Positions 16,820 to 24,648 of a stretch of 58,244 bases of DNA are shown here, in pieces. Both the position numbers and the translations under genes were made by a program. The DNA comes from Gordonia sputi NBRC 100414 (GTDB lineage Bacteria > Actinomycetota > Actinomycetes > Mycobacteriales > Mycobacteriaceae): positions 1 to 58,244 of the forward strand of contig NZ_BAFC01000140.1 of the NCBI RefSeq assembly GCF_000248055.1. The letters run 5' to 3'. The notes under the pieces are model-generated. The model had not been told where the DNA came from and made no database searches. It worked only from the letters and a program-made list of their open reading frames with translations. How positions within the stretch are numbered: the stretch's first letter is position 1; every line of letters begins with the position of its first letter.

Positions 16820-17797
16820 ATGCCACAGACATCGACTGTCACGTATGACACGCTCGTGATCGGCGGTGGCGCAACAGGTTTGGCTGCCGCCGTCGCGCTG
16901 GCCCGGTCGTTGCGCTCGGTCGCGGTCGTCGACGCGGGCAAGCCCCGCAACGCGCCCGCCGAGGGAGCACACAATCTCCTCGGCCGAGAAGGAGTCTCGC
17001 CGTTGCAGCTCGTCGCCATCGGTCGCGAAGAAGCGCAGTCCTATGGCGCACAGATCATCTCGGGAGAGGTGAAGTCGGTCACGCGCACAGAATTCGACCA
17101 CGCAGAACCCTACGGAGACACCACCTTCGACGCAGCTCTGGTCGACGGAACGACGCTGCGCGCCCGCCGGTTGCTGCTGGCATCCGGACTCGTCGACGAA
17201 CTACCGGACATCGTCGGCATCGAATCACTCTGGGGCACAGACGTATTGCACTGCCCCTTCTGCCACGGGTACGAGGTTCGTGGAAAGCGCATCGGAATCC
17301 TCGGTACGGGACCGGCCACGCCGCATCAGACACTGTTGTTCAGGCAGCTGAGTCCGCACATCACGGTGATTGATCACGGTATGCCGCCGCTGTCCGACGA
17401 CGACCGCGCGATGTTCGACGCACTCGGCGTCGAGCACGCCGCAGGTCCGGTGGCCCGGCTGGACACGGATGCGTCGGGACATCTACGCGCCGCGGTCTTG
17501 GCCGACAGCAGCGAAGTGGAACTCGACGCGCTGGTCGTCGCACCGCGTTTCGTCGCGAGAACCGCACTGTACGAGTCGTTGGGCGGCGAACCGACCACGA
17601 CGCCTGCGGGTGTGTTCATTCCGACGGAGATGGGCGGCCGGACCCCGCTCACGGGCGTGTGGGCCGCGGGGAACTGTGCCGATCCGATGGCCATGGTCGG
17701 CGCAGCGGCCGCAGCGGGCACGCAGGCCGGCGCGATGATCAACGCCGACCTCGCCGTGACCGATGCACGTAGGGCGGTCGGCAGCGCAGCCGCGTAG
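16820..17797 (+). CDS. thioredoxin-reductase-like FAD/NAD(P) oxidoreductase (CPFC type)
   Basis: A 325-residue flavoprotein with an FAD-binding GGGATGLAAAVALAR near 15, an NAD(P)-binding GILGTGPATPHQ, and a C-terminal FAD contact (GVWAAGNCADPMAMV). The redox pair is Cys145-x-x-Cys148 in HCPFCHGYEVRG. This CPFCHGYE signature differs from the CATC of true thioredoxin reductases and is known from enzymes that oxidise or reduce small disulfides, such as GliT and HlmI in gliotoxin and holomycin pathways. GGAG precedes the ATG at 16820. With the methyltransferase upstream it could form a thiol-handling pair; that is an inference. Confidence 0.87.
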   Translation: MPQTSTVTYDTLVIGGGATGLAAAVALARSLRSVAVVDAGKPRNAPAEGAHNLLGREGVSPLQLVAIGREEAQSYGAQIISGEVKSVTRTEFDHAEPYGDTTFDAALVDGTTLRARRLLLASGLVDELPDIVGIESLWGTDVLHCPFCHGYEVRGKRIGILGTGPATPHQTLLFRQLSPHITVIDHGMPPLSDDDRAMFDALGVEHAAGPVARLDTDASGHLRAAVLADSSEVELDALVVAPRFVARTALYESLGGEPTTTPAGVFIPTEMGGRTPLTGVWAAGNCADPMAMVGAAAAAGTQAGAMINADLAVTDARRAVGSAAA

Positions 17798-17856
17798 TCG
17801 TCGATCGTGCGGGCGTCGTCGAAGATTGGAGGCAGCACGCCGTCGACTGACCGGAG

Positions 17857-17920
17857 AATGTGTGTCGAATCGAAGGATGTGTGTGCTGCAGCGCCCACAT
17901 CCTTCGATTCGACACACATT
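17857..17920. repeat. 64-bp palindromic element, copy 1
   Basis: Two perfectly complementary 25-bp arms (17857-17881 and 17896-17920) flank a 14-bp centre with CTGCAG. The arms begin AATGTGTGTCGAATCGAAGG. It lies between convergent genes (oxidoreductase and deoC), and no T-tract follows. A second copy with four arm or centre differences on each side lies at 48862-48925, also between convergent genes. It can act as a bidirectional terminator, but the sequence conservation suggests a REP-like repeated element. Confidence 0.85.
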
Positions 17921-17953
17921 TACGCGCCGCGGCCGGCCGCGCGCGCCGGAACG

Positions 17954-18631
17954 CTAGTCGGGGAAGCCGTCGAGCACCGCGCGGCTGCCGGACAGTCCGA
18001 GCCTGCTCGCTCCGGCCTCGATGAGTTCTGCCGCGAAGTCGGCGGTGCGGATGCCACCGCTGGCCTTGACCCCGACGGTCGGGCCGACGGTGTCACGCAT
18101 GATGCGCACGGCCTCGATCGACGCGCCGCCCGCCGGATGGAAACCCGTCGACGTCTTGACGAATCCTGCGCCTGCCGCCACTGCGCGACGGCACACCTCG
18201 GCGAGAGTCTCGGGACCCGCAACGTCGAGGAGAACGGCAGATTCGACGATCACCTTGAGCACCGCGGCGTCGCCGATCGCCTCGTGCACGGTCAGCACGT
18301 CGACGAATACCTCGTCGAAGTGGCCCGCGAGCGCTGCCCCGACGTCGATGACCATGTCGACCTCGTCAGCACCGGAGTCGACGGCCAGCCGCGCCTCCGC
18401 GGCTTTGACCAGCGAGTGGTGCTTCCCTGACGGAAAGCCCGCGACGGCGCACGACTTCTGAGCGCCCGTAGCGATCGGCAGCATCGACGGTGAGAGACAG
18501 ACGGCGTAGACGCCGAGGGCTGCGGCCTCGGCGACCGTCGCTTCGGCGTCCGCGCGGGTGGCTTCTGGTTTGAGGAGTGTGTGGTCGACGATCGCGGCGA
18601 CGTCGGAGCGCGTCAGGTCGGTGTTGGTCAC
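17954..18631 (-). CDS. deoC: deoxyribose-phosphate aldolase
   Basis: A 225-residue class I aldolase that splits 2-deoxyribose-5-phosphate into glyceraldehyde-3-phosphate and acetaldehyde during deoxynucleoside breakdown. The Schiff-base Lys is Lys159 in FVKTSTGF, and the proton-relay Lys is Lys189 in VKASGGIRT; an Asp near 92 (DEVDMVIDVG) completes the site. Length is typical of actinobacterial DeoC. GTG 18631 gives the expected start MTNTDLTRSDVAAIVDHTLL. Its start and that of purU face away from each other with only 27 bp between, so the two promoters must overlap. It matches Rv0478 in gene order. Confidence 0.94.
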   Translation of the reverse strand: MTNTDLTRSDVAAIVDHTLLKPEATRADAEATVAEAAALGVYAVCLSPSMLPIATGAQKSCAVAGFPSGKHHSLVKAAEARLAVDSGADEVDMVIDVGAALAGHFDEVFVDVLTVHEAIGDAAVLKVIVESAVLLDVAGPETLAEVCRRAVAAGAGFVKTSTGFHPAGGASIEAVRIMRDTVGPTVGVKASGGIRTADFAAELIEAGASRLGLSGSRAVLDGFPD

Positions 18632-18658
18632 ATAGGCGAGCTTGGCACACTGAGTGGT

Positions 18659-19552
18659 GTGACCCTCGCAGACACCTCCAGCCCAGACACCTCCGGCCGA
18701 CGGTATGTGCTGACCCTCGGATGTCCGGACCGGACCGGTATCGTCGCGCGGATCTCGACGTTCCTCGCCGACGTCGGCGGTTGGATCACCGAGGCGGCCT
18801 ACCACTCCGACCCCGACACCGGCTGGTTCTTCACCCGCCAGGCCGTCCGCGCCGACTCTGTCTCGACCGACGTCGACGATCTTCGCGAGCGGTTCGCCAC
18901 GGCCATCGCCGATTTCGGACCGGACACCGTCTGGCGACTCACCGACAGCGGGGTGCAGAAGTCGGTGGTGCTCCTCGTCAGCAAGGAGGGGCACTGCCTC
19001 ACCGATCTACTTGGTCGCGCCGACCGCGGCGAACTACCCGCCCGCGTCGAGGCCGTCGTCGGCAATCATCGTGACCTCGAGGGACTCACGACGCGGTTCG
19101 GCGTGCCGTTTCACTACGTGCCCTTTCCCGCAGGCGACAAGCAGGGCGCCTTCGAGAAGGTCGCGTCGATCGTCGACGACCTCGATCCCGATGCCGTCGT
19201 CCTGGCCCGTTTCATGCAGATCGTGCCGCCGCAGCTGTGCGATCGGTGGGCAGGCAAGGCCATCAACATCCACCACAGCTTTTTGCCGAGCTTCGTCGGA
19301 GCGCGCCCCTACCATCAGGCGTTCGCGCGCGGCGTGAAACTCATCGGCGCGACGTGCCACTACGTCACCGCCGACCTCGACGCCGGGCCGATTATCGAGC
19401 AGGACGTCAGCCGCATCGACCACAACGACTCGGTGAACGACATGGTGCGTCAGGGCCGAGACATCGAAACGCTCGTTCTCTCACGCGGCCTGCGCTGGCA
19501 CCTCGAGGATCGCGTGCTGGTTCACGGCCGAAAGACCGTGGTGTTCAACTAG
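18659..19552 (+). CDS. purU: formyltetrahydrofolate deformylase
   Basis: This 297-residue enzyme hydrolyses 10-formyltetrahydrofolate to tetrahydrofolate and formate, balancing one-carbon pools. An N-terminal ACT domain (CPDRTGIVARISTFLADVGGWI) is followed by the formyl-transferase fold with the catalytic set INIHHSFLPSF and Asp in DLDAGPIIEQD. GTG 18659 is the first start compatible with the divergent deoC promoter; longer readings run into deoC. No Shine-Dalgarno is visible, so it is probably leaderless. The downstream neighbour is convergent, 60 bp away. Confidence 0.93.
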   Translation: MTLADTSSPDTSGRRYVLTLGCPDRTGIVARISTFLADVGGWITEAAYHSDPDTGWFFTRQAVRADSVSTDVDDLRERFATAIADFGPDTVWRLTDSGVQKSVVLLVSKEGHCLTDLLGRADRGELPARVEAVVGNHRDLEGLTTRFGVPFHYVPFPAGDKQGAFEKVASIVDDLDPDAVVLARFMQIVPPQLCDRWAGKAINIHHSFLPSFVGARPYHQAFARGVKLIGATCHYVTADLDAGPIIEQDVSRIDHNDSVNDMVRQGRDIETLVLSRGLRWHLEDRVLVHGRKTVVFN

Positions 19553-19612
19553 TTTCGCGCACAGTCGGCGGGACGAGCGCACAGTCGGCGCGATAGAGCG
19601 CCCGGTCGACGG

Positions 19613-20446
19613 TCAGAAGTCGAACCCGCCGAAGTCGCCGCCACCGAAATCTCCACCGCCGAAATCTCCGCCACCGAAGTCGCCTCCGGAATCGCCGCCA
19701 CCCCAGTCGCCGCCGCCGCCCGAGTCGCCGCTGCCCGAGTCTCCGCCGCCCCAGTCGCCGGAATCGCCGCCGCCGTCGATGCCTGCCATGTCGGAGCCGT
19801 CGCCCGCGCCGTTCTCGAACGCGGCTGCGTCGTAAGGCACTCCGTGCATGCCCGAGAACAGCGTCGAGAAGAGCAACATCGAGCCGACGCCCCAGGCACC
19901 CGCGACCAGTGCGGGCTTCCACCACGGTTCGGAGTACCACCCGGCGGGCACGGGGCGCCCGGCAACCCGTCCGCCCGGATAGTAGTTCGGGGTCCGCGAC
20001 GACGGCGCCGGCGACGCCTCGACCTGACGTCCGTCGAACTCGACGGTGCGGTCCTCGGTGACGGCACCGGCGCTGCGCTGACCGTCGAGCTCAGGGATCG
20101 CCGGGCCCGGGTCCATGTTCATCGCCGTGCGCGCGGCGCGGATGTAGTAGAGCCCCTCGATCGCGGTCTGCTTCGCGAGGCGGGCCTGCGCGGGCGAGTT
20201 GGCCTGATCGATCTGCGAGCCCGCCGCCGTGTAGCGCTCACCGGCGTCGGCGAGTGCCTGCTTCGACGCGGGCGAGTCGCCGACCAGCATGTACACCTGA
20301 CCGCCGAGACGTTCGATGACCTGTCGGGCGTCGGCCTTGGCGTCGTCGAGGCTGCGGGCCTTGCTCGCGCCCGAACGCTGCTGCGACACCACCACCACCC
20401 CAACCACGAGGACGACGACGATGATGATCAAGAGCAGCGCGGTCAT
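19613..20446 (-). CDS. single-pass membrane protein with Gly-Asp-Phe repeat tail
   Basis: A 277-residue protein with an N-terminal membrane anchor (LLLIIIVVVLVVGVVVVS), a helical region (about 30-110, DAKADARQVIERLGGQVYMLVGD), a Pro-rich linker, a short second hydrophobic stretch (PALVAGAWGVGSMLLFSTLF) and a tail of repeated GGGDF and GGGDSG units to the last residue (FDF). The tail is a DNA-level tandem repeat at about 19618-19755. I do not recognise a function; similar anchors with Gly-rich tails occur in envelope proteins of this order. GGAGGAG precedes ATG 20446 at ideal spacing. It lies downstream of the DUF2993 gene on the same strand. Confidence 0.8.
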   Translation of the reverse strand: MTALLLIIIVVVLVVGVVVVSQQRSGASKARSLDDAKADARQVIERLGGQVYMLVGDSPASKQALADAGERYTAAGSQIDQANSPAQARLAKQTAIEGLYYIRAARTAMNMDPGPAIPELDGQRSAGAVTEDRTVEFDGRQVEASPAPSSRTPNYYPGGRVAGRPVPAGWYSEPWWKPALVAGAWGVGSMLLFSTLFSGMHGVPYDAAAFENGAGDGSDMAGIDGGGDSGDWGGGDSGSGDSGGGGDWGGGDSGGDFGGGDFGGGDFGGGDFGGFDF

Positions 20447-20555
20447 GTTCTCCTCCAACACGGGGGCGGGTGGGTGTCGTGACAAAAAATCGGACATCCC
20501 CCTTCGAGGGTACCGATGCCGCGCGGGTCCGGCCTGCGACGACGTCGTGGAACTG

Positions 20556-20570
20556 CCCTGGCGGCCAGGG
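20556..20570 (-). terminator. hairpin after the DUF2993 gene
   Basis: CCCTGGCGGCCAGGG folds with 6-bp arms and a 3-nt loop, 27 bp after the stop of the gene ending at 20597. There is no T-tract. A weaker CCCT-TCG-AGGG hairpin lies nearby at about 20502-20512. Read-through to the next gene remains possible. Confidence 0.4.
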
Positions 20571-20596
20571 ATTGGTCCCAGATCGGTCGGACGGGG

Positions 20597-21742
20597 TCAG
20601 AGGACGTTGCAGCCATTCGAGTTGTCGTTGGCACCCGTGGCGGAGTTGGTCAGCGTGAGGTTGTCGCCGTCGACGGCAAAGTCGACGCCGTCGTTGGTCA
20701 CCTTGAGGTTCTTGACGTTCACCTGATCGAAGAACGGGCCGAACATCGTCTTGGACACGCCGTCGACGATCTGCTGGGCATAGTCGGACGGGATGCCGAA
20801 GACCAAGGCGTTGGCCTTCACGACCTCGAACTTGATGTGACCGTTTTCGGTCGTGGGTTTGATCGTCGCGCTCACCGGGATCGGGATGAATCCCAGGTTG
20901 AACGACGTACTGACGTCGACGGTGCCGTCTGCCTCGTTACCCGTGATGGACTCGATGTTCGCGCCGGAGACGATCCCACCGGCACCACTCTGATCGGTTC
21001 CGGTGCCGCTCCCGCCGGTACCGGTGCCGCCTGTGCCCGTGCCGCTGCCGCCCGTCTCCTGCTTCCCGAGTTCGACGACGCGAGAGAACGGGACGTATCC
21101 GCTGCCGTCGAGCGAGCCGACGGTGGTCTTGTCGCTCTCGGCGTCGATCCGGTCGGCACGGATGTGCAACCGGGTCGCGGCCGAATCGTTCGCGGTGTCG
21201 ACCTGCACCCAGGGGATCTCGCTTCCCGTGGCCTGCAGCAGCATCGGCTTCTTGCTGAGCGAGACGGTCGTCGGCACCCCGGTGAGGCTGCTGAACTGCT
21301 GCTCGAGGCAGTCCGTCACCCGCTTACGCAGGATCAGCTCCGACGCCACCGCGCCGATGACGAGTACCAGGACCAGTGCAGCCGCGGTGATGCCGATGAT
21401 TTTGGCGGTGCGACGCCGACGCACAGGCGAGGTGAGGACCGGCTCGCCGGTGGGATCGGCCGGATCGATGACAGTCGTCGCCGTACCCTGCTCGAATGAC
21501 CGGGTACCACCGTCGGTCGCCGAGTACGCCCGCGGTCCGGGTTCGGTCGGTGCCGCGGCGAACTGCTCGGTCGGGGCGTGATCGGCGGGAGCGTGATCGC
21601 TTGGCGCGTGATCAGTTGATGAGGCCCCAGCGGGCGTCGACGACGAAGTCGAGTCGGCCACCGGCGCCCATTCGCTGTCGGGGGTTGCCGACGGGTCGGC
21701 GTCGCCTGGCCGCGACTGGGGTTCCTTCTCGTTATCGGTCAT
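20597..21742 (-). CDS. DUF2993 (LmeA-like) membrane-anchored lipid-binding protein
   Basis: A 381-residue protein with a long disordered cytoplasmic N-terminus containing three (S/T/A)DHAP repeats, one membrane helix (IIGITAAALVLVLVIGAVAS, about 115-135) and an extracytoplasmic DUF2993 domain (ILRKRVTDCLEQQFSSLTGVPTTVSLSKKPMLL is the opening in two pieces). A Gly/Thr-rich loop near 245-270 interrupts the domain. LmeA in mycobacteria binds phospholipid and supports lipomannan elongation; this gene matches Rv0479c by order, whose role is less clear. ATG 21742 starts MTDNEKEPQ; no strong ribosome site is visible. Probably acts in envelope lipid metabolism. Confidence 0.85.
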   Translation of the reverse strand: MTDNEKEPQSRPGDADPSATPDSEWAPVADSTSSSTPAGASSTDHAPSDHAPADHAPTEQFAAAPTEPGPRAYSATDGGTRSFEQGTATTVIDPADPTGEPVLTSPVRRRRTAKIIGITAAALVLVLVIGAVASELILRKRVTDCLEQQFSSLTGVPTTVSLSKKPMLLQATGSEIPWVQVDTANDSAATRLHIRADRIDAESDKTTVGSLDGSGYVPFSRVVELGKQETGGSGTGTGGTGTGGSGTGTDQSGAGGIVSGANIESITGNEADGTVDVSTSFNLGFIPIPVSATIKPTTENGHIKFEVVKANALVFGIPSDYAQQIVDGVSKTMFGPFFDQVNVKNLKVTNDGVDFAVDGDNLTLTNSATGANDNSNGCNVL

Positions 21743-21818
21743 GGTCAGAGCACCTTCGGTCCGTGGTCGTCGATCCGTGGCGCACAAGCTCGGTGGTGAG
21801 TGCTTGGGCCGAGATCGG

Positions 21819-22613
21819 TCAGATGGATTTCCGGTTGGCGAGGACGGCGATGCGCGTCCGTGCCGTCTCCACCGCCGCTAGGTCGATGTCGTGAGCCCGG
21901 ACACATTCTCCGGACCCGTACGCGGCGACCACCGTACCCAAGGGATCTGTGATTTGGCTGTGGCCTACACCGGTTGGTGTACTGCCCCGCGCAAGGTCCG
22001 GATCCTCGGGTTCTGCCTGCCCGACCGCAACCACGTAGCACGACGAATCGAGCGCCCTCGCCGTCGCGAGCACTTCCCATTGCGCGACCTTCCCCGGCCC
22101 CGCACCCCATGACGCAGGCACGGCAATGACCTGCGCGCCGCGATCGGCAAGGGTCGTGAACAGATCGGGGAAACGGATGTCGTAGCAGGTGGCGACGCCG
22201 ACCGCGGTGCCCGCGACGTCGACGATCACCGGTTTGTCGCCTGCGGCAACGGTCCGGGACTCGAGAAACCCGAATGCGTCGTAGAGGTGGATCTTGTCGT
22301 ACGACTCCCGGCGACCATCGGGATGCGCGATCAGCAGGGTGTTGAACACCCGGCCGTCGTCGGCGGGCGTGAACATGCCCGCGATGATCACGATCTGCCG
22401 GTCGACGGCGATCTGCGAGACCCGCGTGGCCCATGGCCCGTCGAGCGGTTCGGCGATCGGGCCCAGCGGAACCCCGAAGCGACACATGGTCGCCTCCGGG
22501 AACACGACGAGGTCGGCTCCGTCGCCTGCAGCCTGTGCCGCGGCGTCGGCAACGACGACGAGATTCGCGCTCGGATCATCGCTGGAGTTGATCTGTGCCA
22601 TTGCGATGCGCAT
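21819..22613 (-). CDS. carbon-nitrogen hydrolase (nitrilase superfamily)
   Basis: A 264-residue amidase-type hydrolase with the complete Glu-Lys-Cys triad: Glu in VVFPEATMCRFG, Lys in SYDKIHLYDAFG, and Cys in VGVATCYDIRFPDLF. It resembles omega-amidase or deaminated-glutathione amidase (Nit1-like) proteins. It matches Rv0480c by position, next to the DUF2505 gene and murB. ATG 22613 gives the normal nitrilase start MRIAMAQINS. It lies 44 bp after the methyltransferase-like gene on the same strand, so they may be cotranscribed. The natural substrate is not known from sequence. Confidence 0.9.
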   Translation of the reverse strand: MRIAMAQINSSDDPSANLVVVADAAAQAAGDGADLVVFPEATMCRFGVPLGPIAEPLDGPWATRVSQIAVDRQIVIIAGMFTPADDGRVFNTLLIAHPDGRRESYDKIHLYDAFGFLESRTVAAGDKPVIVDVAGTAVGVATCYDIRFPDLFTTLADRGAQVIAVPASWGAGPGKVAQWEVLATARALDSSCYVVAVGQAEPEDPDLARGSTPTGVGHSQITDPLGTVVAAYGSGECVRAHDIDLAAVETARTRIAVLANRKSI

Positions 22614-22657
22614 GTGGCAAGCGTAGTTGCCCGACCCGACCGTCGAGACGGTCTCGG

Positions 22658-23482
22658 CTACTCCGTCGGCGCAACGACGGACCACGGAACCGTCAATACA
22701 TTGTCGACGCTGCGCCTGCGGACGGGCTCGACCGGAACACCCGCCTCGGACAACAGTCGCAGCGTTTCGCGCCACCGGGCACGCGGGCCGAACGCGGCGT
22801 GCGGAGCCGCGAGGTCCCAGCACCGATCGGCGGCCACGAGCAGCTCGTGCACGGGCTCGCCGGGCACATTGCGGTGGATGAGCGCCTTGGGTAGCCGCTC
22901 GGCAACCTCCGACGGTCGGCTCGTGTACGCGGGAGCCCAGCTCAGGGTGAGGCTGCGGGGTCCGTCAGCGTCGAGCAACACCCACGTGCAGCGTCGACCG
23001 AGTTCGTCGCAGGTGCCCTCGACGATCACGCCGTTCGGTCCGAGCCGGTCCATCAGCCGACGCCATGCGGGCCAGACCTCGTCCTCGTCGTACTGCCGGA
23101 GCACGTTGAACGCACGGATGAGCTGCGGTCGCAGTCCCGCGAGTTCGAACCCACCGAGACCGAATCGCACACCGTCACGAGGTTCGACGACGCGCTCGGG
23201 ATCGATCTCGAGTCCGACCATCTCCAGATCGGGCGCCACCGCTCGCAACCGCTGAGCCATCTCGACCGTGGTGTCGGGTCGGGCACCGTAACCGAGGTCG
23301 ACGACGAGCGGTGCGTTCACCTCACCGAGCGCCGTGAGCACCGAGGCATCGGTTGCCATCCAACGGTCGACGCGGCGCAGACGGTTGATGTTCGTCGTGC
23401 CGCGAGTGATCCGGCCGGTCGGTTTGCCGGAGCCGCGCTTGTCGGAGCCACGCTTGTCGGGGCCGGCTCCGCGCTCAGGCAA
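22658..23482 (-). CDS. methyltransferase-like protein
   Basis: A protein of about 274 residues. VVDLGYGARPDTTVEMAQRL near 62 resembles SAM motif I, and EMVGLEIDPERV gives the acidic residue after the second strand, so the fold is probably a class I methyltransferase. GPNGVIVEGTCDELGRRCTWVLL is a later conserved-looking part. Substrate unknown. The start is unclear: TTG 23482 lies 5 bp after the stop of the upstream DUF2505 gene, whereas GTG 23533 would overlap that gene by 47 bp. The first 30 residues carry a repeated (G/S)DKRGS element and look disordered. It is in an operon with the DUF2505 gene and the nitrilase. Confidence 0.75.
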   Translation of the reverse strand: MPERGAGPDKRGSDKRGSGKPTGRITRGTTNINRLRRVDRWMATDASVLTALGEVNAPLVVDLGYGARPDTTVEMAQRLRAVAPDLEMVGLEIDPERVVEPRDGVRFGLGGFELAGLRPQLIRAFNVLRQYDEDEVWPAWRRLMDRLGPNGVIVEGTCDELGRRCTWVLLDADGPRSLTLSWAPAYTSRPSEVAERLPKALIHRNVPGEPVHELLVAADRCWDLAAPHAAFGPRARWRETLRLLSEAGVPVEPVRRRSVDNVLTVPWSVVAPTE

Positions 23483-23486
23483 GGCG

Positions 23487-23996
23487 CTAGAGGTTCTTCG
23501 TGATCCAGTCGGCGGCGTACTCGGCCTCGGCACGGAACAGGTCGACGAGGTTGACCAGCATCAACTGCTCGAGCTTGCCGTTGACGAACGGGATGTACAC
23601 CTTGACCTCGGTGGTCTTGCGGATCGTGCAGCCCGTCTCCGTGGGAAACAGCTCCTGCCAGCCGTTGAGGCTGCCGGGACCCGCGGGAATCGACGCGTTG
23701 TAGTCGCCCTTGGTGTTGTCGGGGTCGAACGGACCGAACGACTCCTCGCGGGTGATGACCATGTCCTTCATCAGCACGGTCTGCGCCAGTGCCGGGAGCT
23801 GATCGCGTCCGATGGTCTGCTTGAGGACAACACTCATGCCGGTCTCGTCGGATCGGAAATCCTCGACCTCGCAGTGCGGCGAGATCATCTGGAACCCCGC
23901 CATCATGTCGTCCCAGTACTGCTTTGTGCTCTGCGCTTCGTAGAGCTTCTCCACGGGATGCGAGTAGCGCGCTGAGTAACTGAGCCGTCGTGCCAT
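23487..23996 (-). CDS. DUF2505 family protein, paralogue 1
   Basis: A 169-residue protein of the DUF2505 family, whose members share the SRPBCC-like lipid-binding fold. It starts MARRLSYSARYSHPVEKLYEAQSTKQYWDDMM and ends with a helix (LEQLMLVNLVDLFRAEAEYAADWI) that would close over a hydrophobic cavity. No catalytic residues are evident. ATG 23996 has no strong ribosome site. A second DUF2505 gene lies 87 bp upstream on the same strand; the two share the opening pattern, IPFVxGKxE and the final helix but differ elsewhere, so the duplication is old. Confidence 0.83.
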   Translation of the reverse strand: MARRLSYSARYSHPVEKLYEAQSTKQYWDDMMAGFQMISPHCEVEDFRSDETGMSVVLKQTIGRDQLPALAQTVLMKDMVITREESFGPFDPDNTKGDYNASIPAGPGSLNGWQELFPTETGCTIRKTTEVKVYIPFVNGKLEQLMLVNLVDLFRAEAEYAADWITKNL

Positions 23997-24083
23997 GGGT
24001 TTCAGGCTAACCGAGCAGGGTACGGCCATCAAAAACCGGCACCCGCGCCTACCCGCGCCGTAGCGCGTCCTCTCGCCACCAGC

Positions 24084-24578
24084 TCAGTGGTTGGACTGCT
24101 CCCAGGTGACGGTCTCGTCGTGCTCGGCGTCGAGCAGCTTGATCAGTTCGTCGATGACGGCCTTCTCGATCTTGCCGCCGACGAACGGGATCGAGACGTT
24201 CGCGCTGCCGCTGTACTGCATCGACGCGGGATCGCCCGTCACCGACACCGTGGCCTCGACCGTCGCGGGTGCGCCGGTGACCGACGCGGTCATGGTCCCG
24301 CTGATGGTCTCGCCGTTACGTGTGAACACGTTGCGACGCGGGATCTCGAGGTCGCCGGGGCGGACCTTGGTGATCATCGACGGGAGTTTGTCCTCGGGGA
24401 TGCCCTGCTTCATCTCGACGGTCACGGTGTCGCCGTCGAGGGAGAACGACTCGAGCACGCCGTGACTCGAGTTGATGATCTGGAGCAGATCACGCCAATA
24501 CTGCTCGTTGGTGATGATCTCCCAGTACCGCGCGGTGGAGAACGTGTAGGTCACGGTGTGATTCAGCGTGCTCGCCAT
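24084..24578 (-). CDS. DUF2505 family protein, paralogue 2
   Basis: A 164-residue DUF2505 protein (SRPBCC-like fold) beginning ASTLNHTVTYTFSTARYWEI and ending with SIPFVGGKIEKAVIDELIKLLDAE before an acidic, Trp-containing tail. It matches Rv0481c, which lies divergent from murB in M. tuberculosis, exactly as here. Start ATG 24578 fits the family; ATG 24590 four codons upstream is also possible. The divergent murB start is 71 bp away. A role in binding a lipid or other hydrophobic ligand near cell-wall synthesis is only inferred. Confidence 0.83.
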   Translation of the reverse strand: MASTLNHTVTYTFSTARYWEIITNEQYWRDLLQIINSSHGVLESFSLDGDTVTVEMKQGIPEDKLPSMITKVRPGDLEIPRRNVFTRNGETISGTMTASVTGAPATVEATVSVTGDPASMQYSGSANVSIPFVGGKIEKAVIDELIKLLDAEHDETVTWEQSNH

Positions 24579-24648
24579 GAGTGAGGACATTACCCGAGCG
24601 AGCGCGCACCATCGGTCCCGACAGCGCGTGCTCGGTTACCGTTACACC

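Noticed and set aside
19613..19760. Gly-Asp-Phe tandem repeats as a possible CRISPR or mobile element
   Set aside because: They are short in-frame coding repeats of a low-complexity protein tail with no spacers.
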